From Pseudomonas anuradhapurensis (GTDB lineage: Bacteria > Pseudomonadota > Gammaproteobacteria > Pseudomonadales > Pseudomonadaceae): a stretch of DNA of 64,000 bases. Position 1 is the stretch's first letter. Each line of letters begins with the position of its first letter. The DNA is taken from the NCBI RefSeq assembly GCF_014269225.2, contig NZ_CP077097.1, positions 2,057,001-2,121,000 on the forward strand. Reading direction: 5' to 3'. Shown piece by piece: positions 1 through 8,933 of the stretch. The notes under the pieces were generated by a model. The model was not told the origin of the DNA. It worked only from the letters and a program-made list of their open reading frames with translations, and did no database searches. The translations under genes and the position numbers were made by a program.

Positions 1-746
1 CCACACAGCTCGTAGCAGCCGGCGGCCAGCTTCATGAAGCCGTCCCAGTTCGGCAACTGCACGCCGTCGACCGCGTTGGTGGTGTCCGGGTGCTTGCTGA
101 TGATGTTGTTCAGCCAGGTGCCGCGCAGGGTCACCCCAGTGGCCAGGTCGACGCCCACGCCGATGGCGCCCTGGTGCAGGTTGGCCTTGCCGCCGGACTG
201 GCGGGTCGGCAGGCGCAGCATGGCCATTACCGGGTAACCCATCAGCACGATGATGCGGATGTCCGGTACACCTTCGTAGCTGATGCTCTTGAAGATCTGG
301 TCGGGGGTTACCCGGTATTCGATCAGCGCGCGGTCACGGTGGCCACCCAGCGAGTACAGGCCGGTGAGGATGCTGGAAATCTGGTGCTCGATTTCCTCAT
401 GGCTGATGATCTTGCCCGACACCGTGCGGTAGCGGTCCTCGAAGCGATCGGCGATCACCAGGATGCCGTCACCGCCGGCGCCCTGCGCCGGCTTGATGAC
501 GAAATCGCTGCGCCCGCCAATGATCTGGTCGAGCTTGTCGATTTCCTTTTCGGTTTCGATGATGCCGTACATCTCCGGCACATGGATGCCGGCCGCCAGG
601 GCACGCTCCTTGGTGATGATCTTGTCGTCGACGATCGGGTACAGGTGGCGCTTGTTGTACTTCAACACGTAGTCCGCGTTGCGCCGATTGATACCCATGA
701 TGCCCCGGGCCTCCAGGGCTTTCCACGTCTTGATCAGGCCAAACAT
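1..746 (-). CDS. RimK-like ATP-grasp ligase (alpha-L-glutamate ligase-like), 3' part cut by window edge
   Basis: The reading frame starts at ATG 746 (MFGLIKTWKALEARG) and runs off the left edge after 248 residues. It contains an ATP-grasp nucleotide-binding stretch, DFVIKPAQGAGGDGILVI, around residue 80. ATP-grasp enzymes of the RimK type join an amino acid to a carboxylate using ATP. The start codon overlaps the stop codon of the upstream membrane gene (TGATG), so the two are probably translationally coupled. With the protease-like and inactive-transglutaminase genes it forms a conserved three-gene set predicted to modify a peptide or glutamate-containing substrate. The true substrate is unknown. 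Confidence 0.88.
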   Translation of the reverse strand, partial: MFGLIKTWKALEARGIMGINRRNADYVLKYNKRHLYPIVDDKIITKERALAAGIHVPEMYGIIETEKEIDKLDQIIGGRSDFVIKPAQGAGGDGILVIADRFEDRYRTVSGKIISHEEIEHQISSILTGLYSLGGHRDRALIEYRVTPDQIFKSISYEGVPDIRIIVLMGYPVMAMLRLPTRQSGGKANLHQGAIGVGVDLATGVTLRGTWLNNIISKHPDTTNAVDGVQLPNWDGFMKLAAGCYELC

Positions 747-2281
747 CAGGCGTCAGCCTTCTTCAGGAATGCCTTGAAGCGCACGAGCTCGGTCAGGCGG
801 TAGCCGCGGTAGCGGCCCATCGCCAGCATGAAGCCCACCAGGATCAGCAGCACCGCCGGGAAGGTGAACACGAAGTACACCAGCTCCGGCACCATCATCA
901 GCAGGTGTGCCAAAGACGCAGCGAACAGGGTGCCGATGGCCACTTTCATGGCATGGCCGCCGCCACGCTCTTCCCAGGTGATGGACAGGCGTTCGATGGT
1001 CATGGTCAGGATCACCATCGGGAACAGCGCCACCGACAACCCGCGCTCAAGGCCCAGCTTGTGGCTGAACAGGCTGATGGCGGCAATCAGCACCACGACG
1101 AAGGTCAGCACCACCGACAGGCGTGGCAGCATCTGCAGCTTGAGGTGCTCCAGGTACGAGCGCAGCGACAGGCCCAGGGCGGTGATCACCGTGAACAGCA
1201 CGATACCGAAGCCCAGCTGGGTTTCGCGGAAGGCCAGGGCAATCAGTACCGGGGTGAAGGTACCCAGGGTCTGCAGACCGACCAGGTTGCGCAGCACCAG
1301 GATCACCAGCACGCCGATCGGGATCATCACCATGATCATGAAGGTTTGCTGGGTTTGCAGCGGCAGGCCGTACAGCGAGTACTCGAGGAAGTCGGCGTCG
1401 GTATTTTCGTCGGTCAGCTTGGCCAGGCGGATGGCGTTCATCTCGCTGTTGTTCATGCTGAAGGTGACGTTGGCCTTCTTGCCGCCATCGACGGTGATCA
1501 GGTTGTCGTCACCGGTCCACCACAGCAGGCGGTCGCTGGGCAGGCCCTGCTCGCCGGTGTCCGGGTTGAAGTACAGCCAGTCGGTACCGTTGAAGCTGCG
1601 CAGCCACAGTTCCGGGGTTTGCGGCGTGTCGGCCACCAGGCGGATGGTATGCACCTTCTCCATCGGGACGTGGGCGATCGACAGCAGCAGGTCGATGACC
1701 TGGGCCTTCTTCATGGCCGTGGTGTCGCCGGCCAGCAGCAGCTTGACGTTGTCGTCGTTGAGGTTGTTGACCCGCTTGATGGTCTCGCTGACGAAGGTCT
1801 CGACATCGGCCGAGTGCTGGCGGATCGGCGCCATCAGGGCCTCGGCGGCGATCTTCTCGGGGCCCTCCACGGCCAGGCTGTCACGGAAGGTCGGGCCTTT
1901 GACCGTGGCCTTTTCCTTGCTGTAGCGCTTGGTCAGCACCAGGCGGTAGTAGAGGGTCTGGTTGCCGCTGGCGCGGCGTGCCGACCAGGTGACCTTGCGG
2001 TTGCCGTCGGCACGGTTGACGCTCACCCCGTAGTTATTGGAGATGAAGCTCTCGTTGAGGCTGACGTAGTCGCGGTTCAGCGGTGGCACGAACATCTGCA
2101 CCTTGACCGGGTCCTTGGTGCTGGCCACGAACTCGACCTTGGCGTCGATGTTCCACAGGTCGTCGGTTTCATCCTCGGTGACCGGGATGCCGAGTACGAA
2201 GATCTGATAAGCGGTGACCGCCACGCCCAACAGCACCAGCACGGTGATCAGGACTTTCAGATGGAGGGTAAGAGAGCGCAT
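746..2281 (-). CDS. inactive transglutaminase family protein with C-terminal multi-pass membrane region
   Basis: 511 aa. An N-terminal membrane anchor (about residues 8-30) is followed by an extracytoplasmic region of about 280 residues matching the family named for an inactive transglutaminase fold. From about residue 310 the protein is strongly hydrophobic, with six or seven membrane segments, and it ends in a basic cytoplasmic tail. I see no clear Cys-His-Asp transglutaminase triad; the extracytoplasmic part has almost no cysteine. Five bases separate it from the upstream retropepsin-like gene, and its stop overlaps the ATP-grasp start, so all three form one operon. The domain may bind a peptide substrate at the membrane for the ligase and protease partners; that role is inference. 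Confidence 0.85.
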   Translation of the reverse strand: MRSLTLHLKVLITVLVLLGVAVTAYQIFVLGIPVTEDETDDLWNIDAKVEFVASTKDPVKVQMFVPPLNRDYVSLNESFISNNYGVSVNRADGNRKVTWSARRASGNQTLYYRLVLTKRYSKEKATVKGPTFRDSLAVEGPEKIAAEALMAPIRQHSADVETFVSETIKRVNNLNDDNVKLLLAGDTTAMKKAQVIDLLLSIAHVPMEKVHTIRLVADTPQTPELWLRSFNGTDWLYFNPDTGEQGLPSDRLLWWTGDDNLITVDGGKKANVTFSMNNSEMNAIRLAKLTDENTDADFLEYSLYGLPLQTQQTFMIMVMIPIGVLVILVLRNLVGLQTLGTFTPVLIALAFRETQLGFGIVLFTVITALGLSLRSYLEHLKLQMLPRLSVVLTFVVVLIAAISLFSHKLGLERGLSVALFPMVILTMTIERLSITWEERGGGHAMKVAIGTLFAASLAHLLMMVPELVYFVFTFPAVLLILVGFMLAMGRYRGYRLTELVRFKAFLKKADA

Positions 2282-2286
2282 CGGGA

Positions 2287-2823
2287 TTACTCTGCTTTGG
2301 GAGCGTCGGTGGCACAGGCAGGTTTGCCGGCCGCGTATTTAAGGCTTGGGTCGACCAGCGCGTCGAAGTGCTTGAGCGCCTCGGAGCCGATCAGCAGCGG
2401 GAACTGGAACGCGCTGCGGTCGGTGAGGTTGACTTCGATGGTGCGCACGGCCTGGCCCATGCAGATTTCAAGTTCGATGACCGGGCGGGCGGTGTAGGCC
2501 TTGCCCGATTCGGCATCATAGTCACCGGCCCGGCGCTTGATCTTGCTGACGCGCGCCAGCGGGCGTTCGATGGGATGCGAATGCGCGGCGTCGATGGCCA
2601 GGTAGAAGCGCACCCAGCTTTCGCCGTTGCGCTTGAAGCGCTTGATGTCGCGAGCACTGAGCGAGGCGGTCTTGGCGCCGGTGTCGAGCTTGGCTGCCAC
2701 TTCCAGATCCAGGTCGCCCAGGCGTGCATATTCGTTGAGACCGTAGACGGTCTTGCCTGCGGCCTGGCCAAGGGCCGGCAGCAGGGTGAGGCAGAGCAGC
2801 AATAGAACGGGTGTAGGTCTCAT
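2287..2823 (-). CDS. retropepsin-like peptidase of the RimB / 'ATP-dependent zinc protease' family
   Basis: 178 aa from ATG 2823 (MRPTPVLLLLCL), chosen because it gives a clean signal peptide ending near ALGQAAG; the frame stays open further upstream but with no family-like sequence. The mature part has KLDTGAKTASL, the Asp-Thr-Gly-Ala signature of retropepsin-type aspartic peptidases, so the usual name 'ATP-dependent zinc protease' is probably misleading. The signal peptide suggests a periplasmic location. It is the first gene of the operon with the inactive transglutaminase and the ATP-grasp ligase, a pairing that suggests one enzyme adds and another removes residues on the same substrate (inference). 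Confidence 0.85.
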   Translation of the reverse strand: MRPTPVLLLLCLTLLPALGQAAGKTVYGLNEYARLGDLDLEVAAKLDTGAKTASLSARDIKRFKRNGESWVRFYLAIDAAHSHPIERPLARVSKIKRRAGDYDAESGKAYTARPVIELEICMGQAVRTIEVNLTDRSAFQFPLLIGSEALKHFDALVDPSLKYAAGKPACATDAPKAE

Positions 2824-3091
2824 ATTCCTGGCGCGGTGCAGTGCAAGGTTCGGGGCTTTCTTCGGAGCTCTGTCGAGCGCGATCTTCAGAGCAATCTTCA
2901 AGCCGTGTTCAGAGCAAGGCGACTGGCAACGACTGCGCAAGCTTCCTCGTTCATCTGTCAACAACATGAAACGGACGACAGACGGGTTATCCATACTCCA
3001 ACGGAGGCGCGGCATTCTATCACGCCGACGTCTTGACGCCAGCGGTGCGCGATCTGACAGCGGTGCGGCGGTGTTAGTTCGTTCTTAGACG

Positions 3092-3103
3092 ATTGTCGAC
3101 AAT
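3092..3103. promoter_or_regulatory. perfect palindrome ATTGTCGACAAT, probable operator of the GntR/FCD regulator
   Basis: The 12 bases ATTGTCGACAAT are a perfect palindrome. An 11-base near-copy (TGTCGACAAT core) recurs at 3167-3177. The two sites bracket a promoter-like pair of hexamers. FCD-type GntR regulators usually bind short palindromes of this kind near their own promoter, so this is the likely autoregulatory and prp operon operator. Confidence 0.6.
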
Positions 3104-3116
3104 ATTCATTTTGTCT

Positions 3117-3145
3117 TTGACTGCTGCGCTGGGATTCGCTAGTTT
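3117..3145 (+). promoter_or_regulatory. candidate sigma70 promoter of the prp operon
   Basis: TTGACT at 3117-3122 and TAGTTT at 3140-3145, spaced by 17 bases. The -35 is good; the -10 matches the consensus at only three positions. It lies between the two TGTCGACA operator copies, as expected for a repressor-controlled promoter. A start near 3152 would leave a leader of about 25 bases before the regulator's ATG. Confidence 0.4.
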
Positions 3146-3166
3146 CTGGCCAAGAGATTTGCAAGG

Positions 3167-3177
3167 TGTCGACAATA
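3167..3177. promoter_or_regulatory. second operator copy overlapping the regulator start codon
   Basis: GTGTCGACAATA repeats the core of the palindrome at 3092-3103 with one changed arm base. Its end overlaps the A of the start codon of the GntR gene, between the Shine-Dalgarno-like AAGG and the ATG. Binding here would block transcription or early elongation, consistent with negative autoregulation. Confidence 0.5.
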
Positions 3178-3893
3178 TGCACGACCTCTCCACCCCCAGC
3201 CCGGTGCTGACAGACGAAACGGAAACCTTGTCCGAAAACGTCTTCCGGCGCATCCAGGCGGCCATCGTCAAGGGTGATATCGCCCCCGGCAGCAAGATTT
3301 CCGAGCCGGAACTGGCGCGCACCTATGGCATCAGCCGCGGGCCGCTGCGCGAGGCCATTCACCGCCTCGAAGGGCAGCGCCTGCTGGTGCGCGTGCCGCA
3401 TGTGGGGGCGCGAGTGGTGTCGCTCAACCACGCCGAACTGATCGAACTGTATGAAATTCGCGAGTCGCTGGAAGGCATGGCCTGCCGCCTGGCCGCCGAA
3501 CGCATGAGCCAGGCCGACATCGACGAGCTGCGCCGGGTCCTCGATACCCACGAGCGCGATGCCGCGTTCCAGGCTGGGCTGGGCTACTACCAGCAGGAAG
3601 GCGACTACGATTTCCACTACCGGATCATCCAGGGCAGTGGCAACCAGACGCTGGTCAAGATGCTGTGTGGCGAGCTGTACCAGCTGGTGCGCATGTACCG
3701 CATCCAGTTTTCGGCCACGCCGAACCGGCCACGCCAGGCCTTTGCCGAACACCACCGTATTCTCGACGCCATCGCCGACCGTGACGGCGAGCTGGCCGAA
3801 CTCCTGATGCGCCGCCACATCGGCGCGTCCAAGCGCAATATCGAGCGTCACTATCTGGACGCCCAGAACAACAGCCCACGAGGTGAGAAATGA
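3177..3893 (+). CDS. GntR-family transcriptional regulator of the 2-methylcitrate operon
   Basis: 238 aa from ATG 3177 ([17 protein letters not shown]). A winged-helix HTH covers about residues 20-85 ([20 protein letters not shown] is the recognition part), followed by an FCD ligand-binding domain with its usual Arg, His and Asp/Glu residues ([28 protein letters not shown]). The frame is open upstream of 3177, but the regulator-like sequence begins here and the upstream bases carry the operator and promoter. Its stop overlaps the prpB start (ATGA). A ligand from propionate metabolism such as 2-methylcitrate is likely but not shown here. Confidence 0.9.
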   Translation: MHDLSTPSPVLTDETETLSENVFRRIQAAIVKGDIAPGSKISEPELARTYGISRGPLREAIHRLEGQRLLVRVPHVGARVVSLNHAELIELYEIRESLEGMACRLAAERMSQADIDELRRVLDTHERDAAFQAGLGYYQQEGDYDFHYRIIQGSGNQTLVKMLCGELYQLVRMYRIQFSATPNRPRQAFAEHHRILDAIADRDGELAELLMRRHIGASKRNIERHYLDAQNNSPRGEK

Positions 3894-4780
3894 CTGTGAA
3901 GAGCACCCCCGGTCAGCGTTTCCGCGACGCCGTTGCCGCTGAACATCCGTTGCAGGTGGTAGGCACCATCAACGCCAACCATGCGCTGCTGGCCAAGCGC
4001 GCCGGCTTCAAGGCCATCTACCTCTCTGGTGGTGGCGTGGCCGCCGGCTCGCTGGGCCTGCCGGACCTGGGCATCAGCAACCTCGACGACGTGCTCACCG
4101 ACGTGCGCCGTATCACCGATGTGTGCGACCTGCCGCTACTGGTGGATGTCGACACCGGCTTCGGTGCCTCGGCCTTCAACGTCGCCCGTACCGTGCGTTC
4201 GATGAGCAAGTTCGGCGCGGCTGCCATTCATATCGAAGACCAGGTAGGCGCCAAGCGTTGCGGCCACCGCCCTAACAAGGAGATCGTCAGCCAGCAGGAA
4301 ATGGTCGACCGCATCAAGGCCGCGGTCGATGCCCGTAGCGATGACAGCTTCGTGATCATGGCGCGTACCGATGCCCTGGCCGTCGAGGGCCTGAACGCTG
4401 CGCTGGACCGTGCCGCCGCCTGCGTCGAGGCCGGCGCCGACATGATCTTCCCGGAAGCCATTACCGAGCTGCAGATGTACAAGACCTTCGCCGACCGGGT
4501 GAAGGCACCGATCCTGGCCAACATCACCGAGTTCGGCGCCACGCCGCTGTACACCACCGAAGAGCTGGCCTCGGTCGACGTGTCTCTGGTGCTGTACCCG
4601 CTGTCGGCCTTCCGCGCCATGAACAAAGCCGCCGAGAATGTCTATACCGCGCTGCGCCGTGATGGCACGCAGAAGAACGTGATCGACACCATGCAGACCC
4701 GCATGGAGCTCTACGAGGCCATTGGCTACCACGCTTTCGAGCAGAGCCTGGATGCGTTGTTTGCCCAGAAGAAGGGCTGA
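3890..4780 (+). CDS. prpB: methylisocitrate lyase
   Basis: 296 aa, the usual size. PrpB splits 2-methylisocitrate into pyruvate and succinate, the last step of the 2-methylcitrate cycle. The isocitrate lyase superfamily signature is present: the catalytic Cys in KRCGH is residue 124, and the Mg-binding DVDTGFG is near residue 86. The start ATG overlaps the stop of the GntR gene and is preceded by GAGGTGAG, so translation is coupled to the regulator. A 107-base REP pair separates it from prpC. Confidence 0.97.
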   Translation: MTVKSTPGQRFRDAVAAEHPLQVVGTINANHALLAKRAGFKAIYLSGGGVAAGSLGLPDLGISNLDDVLTDVRRITDVCDLPLLVDVDTGFGASAFNVARTVRSMSKFGAAAIHIEDQVGAKRCGHRPNKEIVSQQEMVDRIKAAVDARSDDSFVIMARTDALAVEGLNAALDRAAACVEAGADMIFPEAITELQMYKTFADRVKAPILANITEFGATPLYTTEELASVDVSLVLYPLSAFRAMNKAAENVYTALRRDGTQKNVIDTMQTRMELYEAIGYHAFEQSLDALFAQKKG

Positions 4781-4800
4781 AGGCTTCGGTTGGAGCGGCT

Positions 4801-4894
4801 GGCCTCTTCGCGGGCGCGCCCGCTCCCACAGGGGCCCCACAGGCATGGAGTGCCAAGCAGTCCCTGTAGGAGCTGGCGCGCCCGCGAAGAGGCC
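4801..4894. repeat. paired REP elements (inverted) between prpB and prpC
   Basis: The 20-base arms at 4801-4820 and 4875-4894 are exact reverse complements (GGCCTCTTCGCGGGCGCGCC). Each copy is also a small hairpin flanked by GGAGCGG/CCGCTCC. This matches the abundant REP class of the P. putida group with the TTCGCGGG core. The pair could act as an mRNA stabiliser or attenuator between the two genes. Confidence 0.85.
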
Positions 4895-4957
4895 GGCACA
4901 GACAGCACTGATTAGCCAGTTAGATTCCCAAAACAAGTTCAAGAAAGGAGAAACACC

Positions 4958-6085
4958 ATGGCCGAAGCAAAAGTACTCAGTGGCGCAGGCCTGCGCGGCC
5001 AGGTCGCCGGCCAGACCGCATTGTCCACCGTGGGCCAGGCCGGTGCCGGGCTGACCTACCGGGGTTACGACGTGCGTGACCTGGCCGCCGGTGCCGAATT
5101 CGAAGAAGTCGCCTACCTGCTGCTGTACGGCGAGCTGCCGAGCAAGGCCGAACTGGCCGACTACAAGCGCAAGCTCAAGGGCCTGCGTGACCTGCCGCAG
5201 GCGCTGAAGGAAGTGCTCGAGCGCATCCCGCGCGACGCCCACCCGATGGACGTGATGCGCACCGGTTGCTCGGTGCTCGGTACCCTGGAACCGGAGCTGA
5301 CCTTCGAAGCCCAGCGCGAGAAGACCGACCGCCTGCTCGCGCTGTTCCCGGCGGTGATGTGCTACTGGTACCGCTTCACCCACCACGGCGTGCGCATCGA
5401 CTGCACCAGCGACGAAGACACCCTCGGCGGGCATTTCCTGCACCTGCTGCACGGCAAGAAACCCAGCGACCTGCACGTCAAGGTGATGAACGTTTCGCTG
5501 ATCCTTTACGCCGAGCACGAATTCAACGCTTCCACCTTCACCGCCCGCGTCTGTGCCTCGACCTTGTCCGACCTGTATTCCTGCATCACCGCTGCCATCG
5601 GCTCGCTGCGCGGCCCGCTGCACGGTGGCGCCAACGAGGCGGCGATGGAGCTGATCGAGCGTTTCCAGAGCCCGCAGGAAGCTACTGCCGAGCTGCTGCG
5701 CATGCTTGAGCGCAAGGACAAGATCATGGGCTTTGGCCATGCCATCTACAAAGAGTCCGACCCGCGCAACGAGGTGATCAAGGGCTGGTCGAAACAGCTG
5801 GCCGACGAAGTGGACGACAAGGTCCTGTACCCGGTTTCCGAAGCCATCGACAAGACCATGTGGGAGCAGAAGCGCCTGTTCCCCAATGCCGACTTCTACC
5901 ATGCCTCGGCGTATCACTTCATGGGTATTCCGACCAAGCTGTTCACCCCGATCTTCGTCTGCTCGCGCCTGACCGGCTGGGCGGCGCACGTCTTCGAGCA
6001 GCGCGCCAACAACCGCATCATCCGCCCGAGCGCCGAATATGTCGGTGTCGAGCAGCGCAAGTTTGTGCCGATCGACCAGCGCTGA
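4958..6085 (+). CDS. prpC: 2-methylcitrate synthase
   Basis: 375 aa. It condenses propionyl-CoA with oxaloacetate to give 2-methylcitrate. Citrate-synthase family active-site residues are visible: His222 in GPLHGGANE, His261 in GFGHAIYKESDPR and Asp312 in NADFYH. A strong ribosome site (AAGAAAGGAG) lies 8 bases before the ATG. It is in the prp operon between prpB and acnD; a REP element follows its stop codon. Confidence 0.97.
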   Translation: MAEAKVLSGAGLRGQVAGQTALSTVGQAGAGLTYRGYDVRDLAAGAEFEEVAYLLLYGELPSKAELADYKRKLKGLRDLPQALKEVLERIPRDAHPMDVMRTGCSVLGTLEPELTFEAQREKTDRLLALFPAVMCYWYRFTHHGVRIDCTSDEDTLGGHFLHLLHGKKPSDLHVKVMNVSLILYAEHEFNASTFTARVCASTLSDLYSCITAAIGSLRGPLHGGANEAAMELIERFQSPQEATAELLRMLERKDKIMGFGHAIYKESDPRNEVIKGWSKQLADEVDDKVLYPVSEAIDKTMWEQKRLFPNADFYHASAYHFMGIPTKLFTPIFVCSRLTGWAAHVFEQRANNRIIRPSAEYVGVEQRKFVPIDQR

Positions 6086-6108
6086 GGCCTGGGTCGCTCC
6101 CACTCCGG

Positions 6109-6153
6109 TGTAGGAGCGGCCTTGCGTCGCGACACGGGCGCGCAGCGCCCGTA
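6109..6153. repeat. single REP-type palindrome
   Basis: TGTAGGAGCGGCCTTGCGTCGCGA followed by GGGCGCGCAGCGCCC, a self-complementary tail. It is one copy of the REP class that appears in pairs elsewhere in the window. It sits between prpC and acnD. Confidence 0.75.
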
Positions 6154-6200
6154 ATGGCCAGACCTGCATACCGAATACCGTGACCGAGCCTGATAACGAT

Positions 6201-8789
6201 ATGAACACTGCATTTCGCAAGCACCTGCCAGGCACCGACCTGGACTATTTCGATGCCCGCGCGGCGGTCGAGGCGATCAAGCCCGGCGCCTACGATGGGC
6301 TGCCTTACACCTCCCGCGTGCTCGCCGAAAACCTGGTGCGCCGCTGCGACCCGGCCACCCTCGACGCCTCGCTGGGCCAGCTGATCGAGCGCAAGCGCGA
6401 TCTCGACTTCCCATGGTTCCCGGCGCGGGTGGTGTGCCATGACATCCTTGGCCAGACCGCGCTGGTCGACCTCGCCGGCCTGCGTGACGCGATTGCCGAC
6501 AAAGGCGGTGACCCGGCCCAGGTCAACCCGGTGGTGCCGGTGCAGCTGATCGTCGACCACTCGCTGGCCGTCGAATGCGGTGGCTTCGACCCGCAGGCGT
6601 TCGAAAAGAACCGGGCCATCGAAGACCGCCGTAACGAAGACCGCTTCCACTTCATCAACTGGACCAAGAAGGCCTTCAAGAACGTCGACGTGATCCAGCC
6701 GGGCAACGGCATCATGCACCAGATCAACCTGGAGAAGATGTCGCCGGTCATCCACAACGACCGTGGCGTGGCCTACCCGGATACCTGCGTCGGCACCGAC
6801 AGCCATACCCCGCACGTCGACGCCCTGGGCGTGATCGCCATCGGCGTGGGTGGCCTGGAAGCGGAAAACGTGATGCTTGGCCGCGCCTCGTGGATGCGCC
6901 TGCCGGAAATCATCGGCGTCAAGCTGACCGGCAAGCTGGCGCCGAACATCACCGCCACCGACCTGGTGCTGGCCCTCACCGAATTCCTGCGCAAGCAGAA
7001 GGTCGTTGGGGCCTACCTGGAGTTCCACGGCGAGGGCGCTCGCGCCTTGACCCTGGGCGACCGTGCCACCATTTCCAACATGGCCCCGGAGTACGGCGCC
7101 ACTGCAGCGATGTTCGCCATCGACCAGCAAACCATCGACTACCTGCGCCTGACCGGCCGCGAAGAGCAGCAGGTCAAGCTGGTGGAAACCTATGCCAAGG
7201 CCACCGGCCTGTGGGCCGACAGCCTGGGCGGCGCGGTTTACGAGCGCACCCTGAGCTTCGACCTGGGCAGCGTGGTGCGTAACATGGCTGGCCCGTCCAA
7301 CCCGCATGCCCGGGTCGCCACCAGCGACCTGGCGGCCAAGGGTATCGCCGGCAAATGGCAAGAGGTACCCGGGCAGATGCCGGATGGCGCGGTGATCATC
7401 GCTGCCATCACCAGTTGCACCAACACCAGCAACCCGCGCAATGTGATTGCCGCAGGCCTGCTGGCACGCAACGCCAACAAGCTGGGCCTGGCCCGCAAGC
7501 CATGGGTCAAGTCCTCGTTGGCCCCAGGCTCCAAGGCCGTGCAGCTGTACCTGGAGGAGGCGGGGCTGGAAAAGGAACTGGAGCAGCTCGGCTTTGGCAT
7601 CGTCGCCTTCGCCTGCACCACCTGCAACGGTATGTCCGGCGCCCTGGACCCAGCGATCCAGCAGGAAATCATCGACCGTGACCTGTACGCCACCGCCGTG
7701 CTGTCGGGCAACCGCAACTTCGACGGGCGTATCCACCCCTATGCCAAGCAGGCGTTCCTTGCCTCGCCACCGCTGGTGGTGGCCTACGCCATCGCCGGTA
7801 CCATCCGCTTCGACATCGAGAAGGATGTGCTGGGCGTGGTCGATGGCAAGGAAATCCGTCTCAAGGATATCTGGCCCAGCGACGAGGAGATCGACGCCGT
7901 TGTCCGTGCAGCGGTCAAGCCGGAGCAGTTCCGCAAGGTGTACATCCCGATGTTCGCCATCGAGGAAGACCGTGGGCCGAAGGTGGCGCCGCTGTACGAC
8001 TGGCGCCCGATGAGCACCTACATCCGCCGCCCGCCCTACTGGGAAGGGGCGCTGGCCGGCGAACGTACCCTGCGCGGCATGCGCCCGCTGGCGCTGCTGC
8101 CGGACAACATCACCACCGACCACCTGTCGCCGTCCAACGCCATCATGCTCGACAGTGCCGCCGGTGAGTACCTGGCCAGGATGGGCCTGCCGGAAGAGGA
8201 CTTCAACTCCTACGCCACCCACCGTGGCGACCACCTCACCGCCCAGCGTGCCACCTTCGCCAACCCCAAGCTGTTCAACGAAATGGTGCGCAATGCGGAC
8301 GGCAGCGTGAAGCAGGGTTCGCTGGCGCGGATCGAGCCGGAAGGCAAGGTGACCCGCATGTGGGAGGCGATCGAGACCTACATGCAGCGCAAGCAGCCGC
8401 TGATCATCGTTGCCGGCGCCGACTACGGCCAGGGCTCGTCGCGTGACTGGGCGGCCAAGGGTGTACGTCTGGCCGGGGTCGAGGCGATCGTCGCCGAAGG
8501 CTTCGAGCGCATCCACCGCACCAACCTGGTTGGCATGGGTGTGCTGCCGCTGGAGTTCAAGCCGGGTACCGACCGCAAGACCCTGGGCCTGGACGGCAGC
8601 GAGACCTACGACGTGCTGGGTGCGCGTACGCCACGGGCGACCCTGACCCTGGTGGTGACCCGGGCCAGCGGCGAGCGCCTGGAAGTGCCGGTGACCTGCC
8701 GCCTGGACACCGCCGAGGAAGTGTCGATTTACGAGGCCGGCGGGGTGCTGCAGCGCTTTGCCCAGGACTTCCTCGAAGCCACCGTGTAA
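6201..8789 (+). CDS. acnD: Fe/S-dependent 2-methylcitrate dehydratase
   Basis: 862 aa from ATG 6201 (MNTAFRKHLPGTDLDYFD). An in-frame GTG at 6180 would add seven residues, but the ATG fits the family start better; neither has a strong ribosome site. It is an aconitase-type [4Fe-4S] enzyme with cluster cysteines in TSCTNTSNP and CTTCNG (around residue 475). It dehydrates 2-methylcitrate to a 2-methylaconitate isomer that PrpF then isomerises. The swivel domain with QGSSRDWAAKG is present, so the gene looks intact. Confidence 0.95.
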   Translation: MNTAFRKHLPGTDLDYFDARAAVEAIKPGAYDGLPYTSRVLAENLVRRCDPATLDASLGQLIERKRDLDFPWFPARVVCHDILGQTALVDLAGLRDAIADKGGDPAQVNPVVPVQLIVDHSLAVECGGFDPQAFEKNRAIEDRRNEDRFHFINWTKKAFKNVDVIQPGNGIMHQINLEKMSPVIHNDRGVAYPDTCVGTDSHTPHVDALGVIAIGVGGLEAENVMLGRASWMRLPEIIGVKLTGKLAPNITATDLVLALTEFLRKQKVVGAYLEFHGEGARALTLGDRATISNMAPEYGATAAMFAIDQQTIDYLRLTGREEQQVKLVETYAKATGLWADSLGGAVYERTLSFDLGSVVRNMAGPSNPHARVATSDLAAKGIAGKWQEVPGQMPDGAVIIAAITSCTNTSNPRNVIAAGLLARNANKLGLARKPWVKSSLAPGSKAVQLYLEEAGLEKELEQLGFGIVAFACTTCNGMSGALDPAIQQEIIDRDLYATAVLSGNRNFDGRIHPYAKQAFLASPPLVVAYAIAGTIRFDIEKDVLGVVDGKEIRLKDIWPSDEEIDAVVRAAVKPEQFRKVYIPMFAIEEDRGPKVAPLYDWRPMSTYIRRPPYWEGALAGERTLRGMRPLALLPDNITTDHLSPSNAIMLDSAAGEYLARMGLPEEDFNSYATHRGDHLTAQRATFANPKLFNEMVRNADGSVKQGSLARIEPEGKVTRMWEAIETYMQRKQPLIIVAGADYGQGSSRDWAAKGVRLAGVEAIVAEGFERIHRTNLVGMGVLPLEFKPGTDRKTLGLDGSETYDVLGARTPRATLTLVVTRASGERLEVPVTCRLDTAEEVSIYEAGGVLQRFAQDFLEATV

Positions 8790-8793
8790 TTGC

Positions 8794-8897
8794 AGGGGGC
8801 CGCTTTGCGGCCCATCGCGACACAAGGCCGCTCCTACAAGCGTCAAGCGGTCCCTGTAGGAGCGGCCTTGTGTCGCGATGGGCTGCAAGGCAGCCCC
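8794..8897. repeat. inverted REP pair between acnD and prpF
   Basis: Two copies of the TGTAGGAGCGGCCTTGTGTCGCGATGG element face each other (about 8811-8840 and 8854-8885) and are flanked by GGGGCCGCTTTGCGG and GGCTGCAAGGCAGCCCC. The whole stretch can form a long hairpin in the polycistronic mRNA. Confidence 0.85.
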
Positions 8898-8933
8898 AGA
8901 GGTCATATGCATCTCAGACAGGACAGCACATCC

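Larger units (their letters stand above)
2824..3176. other. divergent intergenic region, protease operon / prp regulator
   Basis: About 350 bases between the start of the retropepsin-like gene (minus) and the GntR gene (plus). The right third holds a 12-base palindrome, a sigma70-like promoter and a second related half-site, listed separately. The left part contains imperfect repeats of the type AGAGCAA/TTCAAG near 2890-2925 but no gene-like frame I can support and no clear minus-strand promoter. Confidence 0.5.
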
